Positions 1 to 9,940 of a stretch of 64,000 nucleotides of DNA are shown piece after piece. The stretch lies in assembly GCF_008692195.1 (NCBI RefSeq), contig NZ_RXOM01000044.1, positions 62,001 through 126,000 on the forward strand, read 5' to 3'. Both the position numbers and the translations under genes were made by a program. The notes below the pieces were generated by a model, which was not told the DNA's origin, made no database searches, and saw nothing but the letters and a program-made list of their open reading frames with translations. Source of the stretch: Salegentibacter sp. R32 (GTDB taxonomy: Bacteria > Bacteroidota > Bacteroidia > Flavobacteriales > Flavobacteriaceae). Within the stretch, counting starts at the first letter, position 1. Each line of letters begins with the position of its first letter.

Positions 1-315
1 GTGGATGGTGAGTTGCAAGTAGATTTTGCTCTCAATAAAAATATGCATCAAAGTAAATTTCCGTTTTCAAAATTAGCAGGCAGAAAGGTGAACACCTTGG
101 TGTATCCAAATTTAGATTCTGCCAACGCTACTTATAAATTAATAAAAGAACTCAATCATACCGATTCTATCGGACCTATTATGATGGGATTAAAAAAACC
201 TGCACATATTTTACAGTTAGGGGCAAGTGTAGAAGAAATGGTGAATATGGCGGCGGTTGCGGTAGTAGATGCTCAAGAAAAAGAACGAAAAAAAATGATG
301 CCTGTAAAACTTTAA
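1..315 (+). CDS. maeB: NADP-dependent malic enzyme, C-terminal end (partial)
   Basis: The frame is open from the first base, so the gene begins outside the window; only the last 104 residues are present. They match the C-terminal phosphotransacetylase-like domain of large (about 750-residue) bacterial malic enzymes, which convert malate to pyruvate and CO2 with NADP reduction. Recognisable pieces are NTLVYPNLDSANATYKL near residues 31-45 and GPIMMGLKKPAHILQLGAS near 58-76. The catalytic malic domain is not visible, so a stand-alone phosphate acetyltransferase is possible, but the ending fits MaeB better. The GTG at base 1 is a coincidental in-frame codon, not the start. Confidence 0.8.
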   Translation: MDGELQVDFALNKNMHQSKFPFSKLAGRKVNTLVYPNLDSANATYKLIKELNHTDSIGPIMMGLKKPAHILQLGASVEEMVNMAAVAVVDAQEKERKKMMPVKL

Positions 316-349
316 TAAGGAAGCAGTTGTTAAACTGAACATCTCCATT

Positions 350-378
350 TTGGTATCTTAATAATTTTCCTACATTTG
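350..378 (+). promoter_or_regulatory. Bacteroidetes-type promoter for ruvA-sprA
   Basis: A -33 TTG (350-352), an 18-base spacer and a -7 TACATTTG (371-378) match the TTG-N17-23-TAnnTTTG consensus of the Bacteroidetes primary sigma factor. It lies 26 bases before the ruvA start, in the gap after the malic enzyme gene, and would drive ruvA together with sprA. Confidence 0.6.
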
Positions 379-404
379 AGGGATTTTTAACTTTTGCTTA
401 ACTA

Positions 405-989
405 ATGATTGCACACTTAAGGGGTAAACTAGTTGAAAAGAACCCAACCGATATTATTGTTGAATGTAATGGTGTTGGGTATTTCTTGAATATTTCGCTA
501 CATACATTTTCACAACTTCCTGCCGAGGAGAACATCTTTATTTACACTTATATGCAGGTGCGGGAAGATGCGCATACACTTTTTGGATTTATGCAAAAAT
601 CAGAAAGAGAAGTGTTTAAGAAGCTAATTTCTGTTTCCGGTATTGGGGCGAGTACTGCAAGAACTATGTTATCTTCTTTAACGCCACCTCAAGTTGTTGA
701 GGCCATCACCCACGAAGATGTAACTGTAATTAAAGGAGTAAAAGGAATTGGAGCTAAAACCGCTCAGCGTGTAATTATAGACTTAAAAGATAAATTAGGA
801 GAAGTTTCAGAAGATGTTAATGAAATTGTAACGTCTTCACGCAATACGTATAAAGATGAAGCGTTATCTGCTTTAGAAACCTTAGGATATACCAAAAAGC
901 AATCTGAAAAAGTAGTGAACAGAATTATGAAGAATGATGCCGAAGGTTCTGTAGAAACAATTATTAAGCTTGCTTTAAAAAACCTTTAG
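405..989 (+). CDS. ruvA: Holliday junction branch migration protein RuvA
   Basis: The 194-residue product has the usual RuvA length and architecture: an N-terminal OB-fold opening with MIAHLRGKLVEK, two helix-hairpin-helix motifs (SVSGIGASTAR around residues 76-86 and GVKGIGAKTAQR around 111-122), and a C-terminal UBA-like domain (from about 149) that regulates RuvB. RuvA tetramers bind four-way DNA junctions and load the RuvB motor. No ruvB or ruvC is adjacent. The ATG is preceded by a good promoter, and sprA begins four bases after the stop, so the two are probably co-transcribed, a pairing common in Flavobacteria. Confidence 0.96.
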   Translation: MIAHLRGKLVEKNPTDIIVECNGVGYFLNISLHTFSQLPAEENIFIYTYMQVREDAHTLFGFMQKSEREVFKKLISVSGIGASTARTMLSSLTPPQVVEAITHEDVTVIKGVKGIGAKTAQRVIIDLKDKLGEVSEDVNEIVTSSRNTYKDEALSALETLGYTKKQSEKVVNRIMKNDAEGSVETIIKLALKNL

Positions 990-993
990 TACC

Positions 994-3900
994 TTGAGAA
1001 AAAATAATTTCTTCAATTTTAATTTTTCTTTCTTTGCACTCACGTTCTTTTTAGCAACGATGGGTGCTTTTTCTCAAGAAGAAGAAAATGAAACTGAGCA
1101 AGACTCAACCAAAACCGGTTATAGGTTAGGGCAAATACAGTTGCAAAATCCCAATAGTATTATAGGGAAATATACGTACGACCCTGTTTTAGACCGCTAT
1201 TTATATACAGAAAAGATTGGCGATGTAGATGTTTCTTATCCTATCGTGCTCACCCGAGAAGAATACCGACAGCTCATTTTAGAAGAGCAAATGAAGGAAT
1301 ACTTTAAACAGAAATCTGATGCGGTTTCTGGAAGGGACGAAGATTCAGAAGAATTTCAAAAGAATCTTTTACCAATTTTTTATGTAGATAATGAGTTTTT
1401 CGAATCTATTTTCGGTGGAACTGAAATTGAAGTCATTCCACAAGGTTCGGTAGAAGTTGATTTAGGGGTTTTGTATTCCAAACAAGATAACCCTTCACTT
1501 TCCCCAAGGAACAGAAGTAGCATGACCTTTGATTTTGAACAGCGAATTAGTTTAAGCTTATTGGGAAAAGTAGGGGAGCGTTTACAAGTAAATGCCAATT
1601 ATGATACTGAATCTACTTTCGATTTTCAGAATCAGATTAAGTTAGAATATACGCCTGATGAAGATGATATTGTAAGAAAAATTGAAGTAGGTAACGTAAG
1701 TATGCCTATCAATAATTCACTTATTCAGGGTTCGCAGAGTTTATTCGGGGTAAAAACACAACTTCAGTTTGGTAGAACGACCATAACCGGAGTTTTTTCT
1801 GAACAAAATTCAGAACGACAAACCACCCAAGTACAAGGAGGTGGAGCTGTACAGGAATTTGAAAAATTCATCTTAGATTATGATGAAAACAAACATTTCT
1901 TCTTGTCTCATTACTTCAGGGATCATTATAACGATGCTTTAGAGAATTATCCATTTAGAAATAGTAACGTTCAGGTTACCAGAATCCAAATTTGGGTAAC
2001 CAACCGAACTAACAACGTACAATCCTTAACCAATGCCAGAAATATTGTGGCAATTCAGGATTTAGGGGAGTCTGATCCTGAAAATATCGGGGTTTTATTA
2101 GATGCTGAAGGAAACCCAAATAACGATCCTGCATTTACCAATTTCTTAAATTCAGCACCGGGAGCCTATCCAAGTAACGCCAATAACGATTTTAACCCCT
2201 TAGGAATTACAGGTCCGCAGCAATCAGTGTTAACACAGGCAATTAGGGATATATCGAGTGTTCAGCAGGGCTTCGGAGTCAATTCAGGCGATGTAAGCGA
2301 AGGTGTAGATTATGCCAAACTTGAAAATGCTAGACAGCTTCAAACCAATGAATATACCTTATATCCGCAGTTAGGATATATCTCTTTGAATCAAAGAATC
2401 ACCAATGATGAAGTTTTAGCGGTTGCTTATCAATATACCGTAAACGGTCAAGTTTATCAAGTTGGGGAATTTGCCAATGACGGAGTGCAAGCTACAAATC
2501 CTCAGCAGCAACAACCTAACAATGATCAGGATGTAGATGTTGCTGTAACGCAGAACTTGGTGGTGAAAATGCTGAAAAGTCCTATCACCAATGTGAATGA
2601 ACCAATTTGGGACTTGATGATGAAAAACATCTATAGTTTAGGGGCTTATCAGTTAGAAAAAGAAGATTTTAGATTCAATATTCTTTATACAGATCCGCAG
2701 CCATTAAACTATATTACTCCTGCAGGTTCAACACCTTTACCGGGGGATGTGGAAGATACCAATCTGTTGCGGGTATTCTATTTAGATAACCTGAATTTAA
2801 ACAATGACCCGATTGTTGGTGGTGATGGTTTTTTTGATTATGTCCCGAATACTACCATTGATACTGAAAATGGTAGAATCATCTTTACCAAGGTAGAGCC
2901 TTTTGGGGAATATTTATTCGAAAAACTGGATAACACTCCTAATGGTGGCTCGGAAGATTATAATAATCCTGTAACCTATAATGATAACCAACAGAAGTAC
3001 GTTTTCAGGTCTTTATATAACACCACCAAAACACAAGCCGAACAAGAACAAGCAGATAAAAATAAATTCCAATTAAAAGGAAGTTATAAATCATCGGGAC
3101 AAGATGGTATTCCTATCGGGGCGTTTAACGTTCCGCAAGGTTCTGTTACCGTTACTGCCGGAGGACGTGTACTTCAAGAAGGAGTAGATTATACCGTAGA
3201 TTATCAACTGGGAAGGGTGAAAATTTTAGATGAAGCATTATTGGCTTCAGATACACCAATTCAAGTTTCGACTGAAAATAATGCAATGTTCGGTCAGCAA
3301 ACCAAACGTTTTACAGGAATAGATGTTCAGCATCAATTCAATGAAAACTTCCTAATTGGGGGTACGTACGTAAACTTAAACGAGCGACCATTAACCCAAA
3401 AAGCAAACTACAGTTACGAGCCTATCAATAACTCGATGTATGGTTTCAACATTAATTACTCTACCGAAGTTCCTTTCTTTACCCGCTTAGTTAATAAGCT
3501 TCCTAATATTGATACCGATGTGGAGTCTAACCTTTCGGTGAGAGGGGAGTTTGCTTATTTACATCCTGGTTCTCCAAAAGGGGATAATTTTAATGGAGAA
3601 GTGACCAGTTATGTCGATGATTTTGAAGCTTCACAAACTTCTATTTCAATTCTATCACCACTTTCATGGAGCTTGTCCAGTGCGCCTGTTGGTTTTGGAG
3701 GAGAATTGGCTAATAACGACTTAGCGGTAAACTATAAACGGGCAAAATTAAACTGGTATAATATTGACCCTATTTTTTATAGCAATCAACGTCCGGGTGG
3801 AGTAAGCGATGAAGATCTTTCCAGCTATTCGACACGACGTGTTTTTATAGATGAAATTTATCCGAATACCGATATTGTTCAAGGACAGCCACAAGTAATT

Positions 3901-6900
3901 TATACGTTAGATTTAGCTTATTATCCTGATCAACGAGGGCAGTTCAACTTTAATCCAGCTGCATCAGGAAGTAATAATTTACCTAATCCTGAAGAGAATT
4001 TCGGGGGAATTATGCGTGAAATTACCACTACTAACTTTGAGCAATCAAATGTAGAATTTATTGAGGTTTGGGTGATGGATCCTTTCGTTTATGATGAAAA
4101 CAATGGAATTAATGAAGGTAAAATGACTTTTAACCTCGGAAGTATTTCTGAAGATGTTTTAAAAGACGGAAGAAAACAATACGAGAATGGCTTGCCTGAT
4201 GATGGTTCTACTGAAAATACCTTAGAAACGGAATATGGTAAAGTTCCTTCCAATCAGTCATTGGTTTATGCTTTCGACAGTGAAGGGCAACAAAGAACCA
4301 ATCAAGATATTGGTCTCGACGGATTAAGTGATGCTGAAGAACAAGCGAAATTTCCAAGTTTTGCCGGACTTGACGATCCTTCTAATGATAATTACGAATA
4401 CTATTTGGCCCGTGACGGTGGAATTTTGGAACGTTATTATAATTATAATGGAACTGAAGGAAACTCACCTACTGAAGTTGGTCAAAATAACCGGGGAAAT
4501 TCAACTGTGCCTTCTGTAGAAGATGTGAACCGTGATAATACCATGAATACTATTGATAGTTACTTTGAATACGAAGTGCCTATTTTTAGGGATATGAGTG
4601 TAGATAACAATACGAGTTCTATTGCCGGTGTAAATGAAGATTACATTACTGATGTAAAAGAGTTGAATACCACCATGCAAAACGGAGATCAAATTCCGGT
4701 ACGTTGGGTTCAGTTTAAAATCCCTTTAAGAACCGAGAGTGAGTACGCCGTAAATGGTATTGCAGATTTACGTTCAGTAAGGTTTATGAGAATGTTCCTA
4801 TCCGGTTTTCAAGATGATGTTGTAGTAAGATTAGGAGCTTTAAATTTAGTTAGAGGCGATTACAGAAGGTATAACCAAGCTATTGTTCCTAACGGAAGTG
4901 ACCCTGATAACACGCCGGGAACTACTTTAGAAGTGACAGCCGTAAGTGAAGAACAAACTTCAGACTATGTGACGCCTCCGGGGGTTGTACGGGAAGAATT
5001 GGTGAATAACAATCAAACCATTCGGGAAGATGAACAATCCTTGGCATTAACTGTAAAAGGCTTAGATCCTAATGATTCGCGTGGGGTTTATAAGAATTTT
5101 CAAGTAGATATGCGTCAGTATGAAAGCTTGAAAATGTTTTTACACGCTGAAAGTCTTCCGGCTCCGTCCCCAACATTACAAGATGGAGAGTTAACAGCAT
5201 TTCTAAGAATGGGAACCGATTTAACAGATAACTTTTATCAGATTGAAATTCCTTTAACCGTTAGCGATTTAAATTCAACTAATCCTAGAGATGTTTGGCC
5301 TGTGGAAAATGATATGGAACTTCCGCTATCATTATTACAGGAGGTCAAGTCGTTAATCATAGGAAATGATATTTATAATTCAGCTGAACTAAATTTCTTT
5401 ACTCCAAATTTAGAGCCTTCAGTAGGAAACACGTTAGGCGAAATGCGAGTTGGGATGAAAGGGAATCCGAGTTTTGGAAACATTCGTTTAATGATGCTTG
5501 GGGTGAAAAACACCGGAAATATAGATACTGCGGGAGAAGTTTGGTTTAACGAATTGAGATTAGCTGGTTTAAAAAATCAAGGTGGTTGGGCTGCTGTGGT
5601 GAATATGGATACCAACTTTGCAGATTTTGCAAATATTACCGCCACTGGAAGAAGAAGTACGGTAGGTTTTGGTTCTATAGAACAAGGTCCAAATCAACGA
5701 AGCCGTGAGGATCTGAAGCAATATGATATAGCTACCAATTTTAATATGGGGCAATTGCTACCAAAAACCTGGGGAATAAATGTTCCGTTAAGTTATAGTA
5801 GAGGAGAAGAATTAATCACCCCGCAATACGATCCTGAATATTTAGATCTTGAGTTGGAAACACTTTTGGATAATACTCAAGATGAAGATAGAAAGGACGA
5901 GTTGCGCGAAAGGGCAGAAGATTATACTAGAAGGCAAAGTGTGAGTGTTATTGGATTAAGAAAAGAAAGGGTGACCCAACCAGGAGAAGAAGCTCCTAAA
6001 CCGATGCCTTGGGATGTAGAGAATTTTGCATTTTCAGGTACTTATAATCAGGTAGATCATCGTGACTTTGAAATTGAAGAATCATTAGATCAAAGTGTGA
6101 ATGTTGGTGCGACTTATGATTATGGTTTTGAGCCTTTTAAAATTGAACCTTTCAAAAACATTAAGTATTTAGATAGTAGTGATTATTTTACAGCCATAAA
6201 AGATTTCAATCTAAATCTTTTACCAACAAGTCTATCGGCAAGTTCCAATATCACCCGTCAGTATAACGAACAAGTTTACCGTGAAATAAACTTACCGCCC
6301 GGTTCTTTAGGTTTACCAAAACTTTACCAAAGAAATTATTTATTCGATTGGCAATATACTGTCAATCATAATTTAACTGAATCATTAAGATTTACTTTTA
6401 ATTCTTCTAACAACAGGATTGTAAGAAACTATATCAATGATGAAAATGTACAGGATAATTCCATAGGTATTTGGGATGGCTTCTTTGATATAGGTCAACC
6501 CAACCAGCACTATCAAAGTTTGCAGCTTAATTATGATATTCCGTTTAATAAACTTCCCCCACTAGAGTTTTTAAGAGCGCAATATTCTTATACCGGAAAT
6601 TTTCAATGGCAAAAGGGTTCCGAAGTTTTACGAAGTTTAGAAGGAATTCCAGATTTAGGAAATACCATTCAAAACTCTAATACCCATCAAATAAATGCAA
6701 CTTTCGATATGGCCAAGTTGTATAATTTTGCAGGACTAAAAAAGAAAGGGGTAGCCAATAATCAAAGAAGAAGTAGGCTTAATTCACAAAGAGGAGGTAA
6801 TCGTTTAGGGTTTTCCAGAAGTCAAGAAGCCCAACAAGGTGAAGAGGCGAATAGTGATAATAAGCTTTCTGCAGGAGATAAAGCTGCTAATACCTTAATA

Positions 6901-8247
6901 GGTATTATTACCGGAGTTAAAAGAATTACCGCCAATTATCAAGAAACCAATGGTATTTATATGCCTGGTTATACTAATGATATTGGGTTTGCAGGTACAT
7001 TAAAACCAACTGCTGGATTTACTTTTGGTAGTCAAGCAGATATTCGGGAAATTGCAGCGAGAAATAGTTGGTTAACCATGTATCAGGAGTTTAATGAGCA
7101 GTATTCAGAAAATGAAATGAAAACGCTTACGCTTCAAGCCCAGTTAGACTTATTGCCCGATTTAACTATTGATTTGAATGCCAACCGAACCTATTCTGAA
7201 ACTTATACTGAGAACTATCGCGTAAACCAACAAGATTTACAATACCGTTCACTTACCCCTAATACTTTTGGTAATTTTAGTATTACCAATATTATGATTG
7301 GAACGGCCTTTAGTGAAAGTACACAAGAGTTTTCAGAAGCTTTTGAAACATTCCGTGAGAATAGACTTACTGTTGCTAACAGACTAGCGCAACAAGCAGG
7401 AATAGATACTAACAATCCAGATAATTTAGATGAAGAAGGTTACCCGACTGGATTTGGAAAAAATTCACAAGCAGTATTGCTTCCTGCATTTCTTTCGGCT
7501 TACACTACACAAAATGCAGAAGATGTTAATTTAGGGTTCAAAAAAAGTACACCACTTCCTAACTGGAATGTAAAATATACTGGATTAATGCGTTTAGATT
7601 GGTTTAAGAAAAGGTTTAGACGTTTTAGTTTGCAACATGGTTATTCTTCTATTTATAATGTAAATCAGTTTCAGACCAATTTAGATTACGATAGAAATAA
7701 CCCTTATGGAGATTTAAACCGTGATCAATCTGGGAATTTTAAAAATGAATATCTAATTTCTACGGTCAATTTGGTAGAACAGTTTTCTCCATTGGTGAAA
7801 GTAGATATGGAAATGAAAAATTCAGTGAAAATTCTTGCTGAAGTAAGAAAAGACAGGTCACTTTCTTTAAGTTTTGATAACAACCTTTTAACTGAAGTTC
7901 AAGGAAATGAGTATACTTTAGGGCTTGGTTATCGGGTGAAAGATATGAAAATTACTACTAAAATTGCCGGGCAACCCAGAGTATTAAGTAGTGATTTGAA
8001 TTTTAAAGCAGACGTTTCTTTTAGGAGAAATGAAACAATAATCCGATATTTGGACATTAATAATAGCCAGACCACAGCAGGACAAGATATTTGGACCATT
8101 AATTTCACGGCAGATTACGCGTTGTCCAAAAATTTAACGGCTATATTTTATTACGATCATACGTTTTCAGAATATGCTATATCAACGGCATTTCCGCAAA
8201 CAACAATCAGATCGGGTATTACATTAAGGTATAACTTTGGAAATTAA
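994..8247 (+). CDS. sprA: Cell-surface translocon protein SprA (type IX secretion)
   Basis: A 2417-residue protein, the size of SprA/Sov, which forms the very large outer-membrane beta-barrel through which type IX secretion substrates leave the cell; it is needed for gliding in Flavobacterium. A signal peptide covers about residues 1-28 (hydrophobic FFALTFFLATMGAFSQ). The remainder is rich in aromatic, Asn and Asp residues in alternating beta-strand patterns, and it ends in a C-terminal strand LRYNFGN. The start is the TTG at 994; the first in-frame ATG is codon 23, inside the signal peptide, so TTG is the only reasonable choice. It follows ruvA by four bases and precedes gcvH by 24. No frameshift or internal stop is present over 7.2 kb. 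Confidence 0.95.
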   Translation: MRKNNFFNFNFSFFALTFFLATMGAFSQEEENETEQDSTKTGYRLGQIQLQNPNSIIGKYTYDPVLDRYLYTEKIGDVDVSYPIVLTREEYRQLILEEQMKEYFKQKSDAVSGRDEDSEEFQKNLLPIFYVDNEFFESIFGGTEIEVIPQGSVEVDLGVLYSKQDNPSLSPRNRSSMTFDFEQRISLSLLGKVGERLQVNANYDTESTFDFQNQIKLEYTPDEDDIVRKIEVGNVSMPINNSLIQGSQSLFGVKTQLQFGRTTITGVFSEQNSERQTTQVQGGGAVQEFEKFILDYDENKHFFLSHYFRDHYNDALENYPFRNSNVQVTRIQIWVTNRTNNVQSLTNARNIVAIQDLGESDPENIGVLLDAEGNPNNDPAFTNFLNSAPGAYPSNANNDFNPLGITGPQQSVLTQAIRDISSVQQGFGVNSGDVSEGVDYAKLENARQLQTNEYTLYPQLGYISLNQRITNDEVLAVAYQYTVNGQVYQVGEFANDGVQATNPQQQQPNNDQDVDVAVTQNLVVKMLKSPITNVNEPIWDLMMKNIYSLGAYQLEKEDFRFNILYTDPQPLNYITPAGSTPLPGDVEDTNLLRVFYLDNLNLNNDPIVGGDGFFDYVPNTTIDTENGRIIFTKVEPFGEYLFEKLDNTPNGGSEDYNNPVTYNDNQQKYVFRSLYNTTKTQAEQEQADKNKFQLKGSYKSSGQDGIPIGAFNVPQGSVTVTAGGRVLQEGVDYTVDYQLGRVKILDEALLASDTPIQVSTENNAMFGQQTKRFTGIDVQHQFNENFLIGGTYVNLNERPLTQKANYSYEPINNSMYGFNINYSTEVPFFTRLVNKLPNIDTDVESNLSVRGEFAYLHPGSPKGDNFNGEVTSYVDDFEASQTSISILSPLSWSLSSAPVGFGGELANNDLAVNYKRAKLNWYNIDPIFYSNQRPGGVSDEDLSSYSTRRVFIDEIYPNTDIVQGQPQVIYTLDLAYYPDQRGQFNFNPAASGSNNLPNPEENFGGIMREITTTNFEQSNVEFIEVWVMDPFVYDENNGINEGKMTFNLGSISEDVLKDGRKQYENGLPDDGSTENTLETEYGKVPSNQSLVYAFDSEGQQRTNQDIGLDGLSDAEEQAKFPSFAGLDDPSNDNYEYYLARDGGILERYYNYNGTEGNSPTEVGQNNRGNSTVPSVEDVNRDNTMNTIDSYFEYEVPIFRDMSVDNNTSSIAGVNEDYITDVKELNTTMQNGDQIPVRWVQFKIPLRTESEYAVNGIADLRSVRFMRMFLSGFQDDVVVRLGALNLVRGDYRRYNQAIVPNGSDPDNTPGTTLEVTAVSEEQTSDYVTPPGVVREELVNNNQTIREDEQSLALTVKGLDPNDSRGVYKNFQVDMRQYESLKMFLHAESLPAPSPTLQDGELTAFLRMGTDLTDNFYQIEIPLTVSDLNSTNPRDVWPVENDMELPLSLLQEVKSLIIGNDIYNSAELNFFTPNLEPSVGNTLGEMRVGMKGNPSFGNIRLMMLGVKNTGNIDTAGEVWFNELRLAGLKNQGGWAAVVNMDTNFADFANITATGRRSTVGFGSIEQGPNQRSREDLKQYDIATNFNMGQLLPKTWGINVPLSYSRGEELITPQYDPEYLDLELETLLDNTQDEDRKDELRERAEDYTRRQSVSVIGLRKERVTQPGEEAPKPMPWDVENFAFSGTYNQVDHRDFEIEESLDQSVNVGATYDYGFEPFKIEPFKNIKYLDSSDYFTAIKDFNLNLLPTSLSASSNITRQYNEQVYREINLPPGSLGLPKLYQRNYLFDWQYTVNHNLTESLRFTFNSSNNRIVRNYINDENVQDNSIGIWDGFFDIGQPNQHYQSLQLNYDIPFNKLPPLEFLRAQYSYTGNFQWQKGSEVLRSLEGIPDLGNTIQNSNTHQINATFDMAKLYNFAGLKKKGVANNQRRSRLNSQRGGNRLGFSRSQEAQQGEEANSDNKLSAGDKAANTLIGIITGVKRITANYQETNGIYMPGYTNDIGFAGTLKPTAGFTFGSQADIREIAARNSWLTMYQEFNEQYSENEMKTLTLQAQLDLLPDLTIDLNANRTYSETYTENYRVNQQDLQYRSLTPNTFGNFSITNIMIGTAFSESTQEFSEAFETFRENRLTVANRLAQQAGIDTNNPDNLDEEGYPTGFGKNSQAVLLPAFLSAYTTQNAEDVNLGFKKSTPLPNWNVKYTGLMRLDWFKKRFRRFSLQHGYSSIYNVNQFQTNLDYDRNNPYGDLNRDQSGNFKNEYLISTVNLVEQFSPLVKVDMEMKNSVKILAEVRKDRSLSLSFDNNLLTEVQGNEYTLGLGYRVKDMKITTKIAGQPRVLSSDLNFKADVSFRRNETIIRYLDINNSQTTAGQDIWTINFTADYALSKNLTAIFYYDHTFSEYAISTAFPQTTIRSGITLRYNFGN

Positions 8248-8271
8248 TAACAACTAAAAAATTGATTATAT

Positions 8272-8652
8272 ATGGCAATTCCTAAAGACTTAAAATACAC
8301 CAAAGACCATGAGTGGGTAAAAATTGAAGGTGATGTTGCAACAGTTGGTATCACAGATTTTGCTCAAGGAGAATTGGGTGATATTGTTTATGTTGAAGTA
8401 GAAACAGTAGGCGAGACGCTAGATAAAGAAGAAGTTTTTGGTACGGTAGAAGCTGTTAAAACAGTATCGGATTTATACTTACCACTTTCTGGTGAGATTA
8501 TTGAATTTAATGAGTCTTTAGAAGATGAGCCTGAAAATGTAAATACAGATCCTTACGGCGATGGTTGGATGGTAAAAATCCAAATTTCTAATCCAGATGA
8601 GGTAGAAGATCTTTTAGATGAAAAAGCTTATCAAGAACTTATTGGAGCCTAA
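8272..8652 (+). CDS. gcvH: Glycine cleavage system H protein
   Basis: The 126-residue product is the lipoyl carrier of the glycine cleavage complex and shuttles the aminomethyl group from P-protein (GcvP) to T-protein (GcvT). The lipoylation motif is intact, with the modified lysine at Lys63 in [13 protein letters not shown]. Family landmarks KYTKDHEW (8-15), [17 protein letters not shown] (26-42) and the C-terminal GDGWMVKI are all present. The other glycine cleavage genes are not in the window. Its 3' end overlaps the next gene by up to 35 bases. Confidence 0.97.
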   Translation: MAIPKDLKYTKDHEWVKIEGDVATVGITDFAQGELGDIVYVEVETVGETLDKEEVFGTVEAVKTVSDLYLPLSGEIIEFNESLEDEPENVNTDPYGDGWMVKIQISNPDEVEDLLDEKAYQELIGA

Positions 8653-9034
8653 ATATACGTTGATTCTAGCAATTTTCTGTACGGTCGCTATTTTGGTATC
8701 TTCATTAATGAATCCCGAGAAGTTGCCTGTTAAAAATTTCAATCAGTCAGATAAGTTATTGCATTTTTCGGCCTATTTTATACTTACAATAATTTGGTAT
8801 CTTTATTATTTTAGCAGAAAAGAATGGAGTTGGGTGTTTCTAAGACCTATTATAATTATTTGCTTGCTAATAATTGGTTTTGGCATTTTTATTGAGGTTT
8901 TACAAGGAACATTAACTACTTACCGTACTATAGACAGCTTAGATGCTTTGGCAAATAGTATTGGTGTTACCGTTGCTTTTATACTTATTATTTCTTTTAA
9001 AAAGAAGTTGGAAAAAGTTAAAAGCCAATTATAG
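8618..9034 (+). CDS. VanZ-like family membrane protein
   Basis: A 138-residue integral membrane protein with four predicted hydrophobic helices (about residues 12-31, 49-65, 75-95, 110-126). It has the VanZ-family pattern [11 protein letters not shown] early on and [24 protein letters not shown] between helices 3 and 4. VanZ itself gives low-level teicoplanin resistance, but the family is broad and the function in Bacteroidota is unknown; resistance should not be inferred. The ATG at 8618 makes it overlap gcvH by 35 bases; an in-frame TTG at 8642 would shorten the overlap to 11 bases and is a fair alternative. Confidence 0.82.
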   Translation: MKKLIKNLLEPKYTLILAIFCTVAILVSSLMNPEKLPVKNFNQSDKLLHFSAYFILTIIWYLYYFSRKEWSWVFLRPIIIICLLIIGFGIFIEVLQGTLTTYRTIDSLDALANSIGVTVAFILIISFKKKLEKVKSQL

Positions 9035-9084
9035 TTTAGATTTTTATAAAAAATAATTACTTTAGCAACACGTAAACAAGAATT

Positions 9085-9819
9085 ATGGAACCTAAGAAGA
9101 ATCCAAAAAAAGATATGCGAAAGTACAGTGTCCTGTATTTTCAAGTAGGTCTTATTTTGATGTTACTTTTCGTATGGCGAGCTATTGAATGGAAAACCTA
9201 CGAGAAAAAAGAAATAGAACAACAAGTCGTTCAGTTCGATCAGCTTGATGAGGAAGAACAGGTAATGGTGATGCCTCCCAATACACCGCCACCACCACCG
9301 CCACCGCCACCAGCTCCGGAACCAGATGTGATTGAAGTAGTAGAGGATGATGTTGAAATTGAAGAGCAGGTAATTGAATCTACAGAGGTAACTGAAGAAG
9401 TTCCAGAAGTAGTAGAAGTAAGTGAAGTAGCAGAAGCTCCTGAAGAAGAGCCAATTGCAGACGTGCCTTTTACCGCTATTGAAGATGTGCCTATCTTCCC
9501 TGGTTGCGAAAAGTTTAAAAGTAATGATAAGCGTAAGCAATGTATGAGCGACAAGATTAAAGACTTTGTAAACAGCAAATTTAATACAGATCTTGGTTCA
9601 GAATTAGGTTTGAGTGGTATTAACCGTGTTTACGTAAGGTTTAAAATTGATCATAAAGGTAATATTGTAGATGTACAAGCTCGTGCACCTCACCCAAGAC
9701 TTCAAAGAGAAGCAGAGCGTGTAGTGAAAATGTTGCCAAGTATGACGCCAGGTAAACAAAGAGGTAAAGCTGTTGGAGTTTTATATTCTTTACCTATTGT
9801 GTTCCAAGTTCAAGACTAA
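9085..9819 (+). CDS. TonB-family energy transducer (proline-rich)
   Basis: The 244-residue product has the TonB layout: a short cytoplasmic N-terminus, one membrane anchor (about residues 17-35), a proline-rich periplasmic segment (64-80, nine prolines in a row), a very acidic Glu/Val linker (81-135), and a C-terminal TonB domain (about 136-244). The domain opens with VPIFPGCEK and carries Cys141 and Cys153, characteristic of Bacteroidetes TonB proteins. It should couple ExbBD proton-motive energy to outer-membrane TonB-dependent transporters. No exbB or exbD is nearby. A strong hairpin terminator follows directly. Confidence 0.9.
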   Translation: MEPKKNPKKDMRKYSVLYFQVGLILMLLFVWRAIEWKTYEKKEIEQQVVQFDQLDEEEQVMVMPPNTPPPPPPPPPAPEPDVIEVVEDDVEIEEQVIESTEVTEEVPEVVEVSEVAEAPEEEPIADVPFTAIEDVPIFPGCEKFKSNDKRKQCMSDKIKDFVNSKFNTDLGSELGLSGINRVYVRFKIDHKGNIVDVQARAPHPRLQREAERVVKMLPSMTPGKQRGKAVGVLYSLPIVFQVQD

Positions 9820-9844
9820 ATTATCATCATATTTCATATGAAAT

Positions 9845-9880
9845 AAAAAATCCTTCAAGTATTTCTTGAAGGATTTTTTA
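9845..9880 (+). terminator. Rho-independent terminator after first tonB
   Basis: A 9-bp perfect stem, TCCTTCAAG (9851-9859) with CTTGAAGGA (9865-9873), has a five-base loop, an A-run on the 5' side and a run of six T on the 3' side. It separates the two tonB genes, so they are probably independent transcription units. Confidence 0.85.
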
Positions 9881-9940
9881 TTTTAAAGTTTGGCAACATC
9901 CTTGATATTCTTGTAAATATTAACTTAAAAATTTAATATT

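Noticed and set aside
9290-9325. CCACCACCGCC-type repeat as a DNA repeat or CRISPR-like array.
   Set aside because: It is coding sequence for the proline-rich spacer of TonB in frame; there is no spacer-repeat periodicity.
9163-9578. Two long antisense open frames across the first tonB, rich in Trp/Arg or Ser/Thr/Gly.
   Set aside because: They are the reverse of the polyproline and Glu/Val-rich linker codons; the low-complexity composition and lack of any family pattern mark them as shadows.
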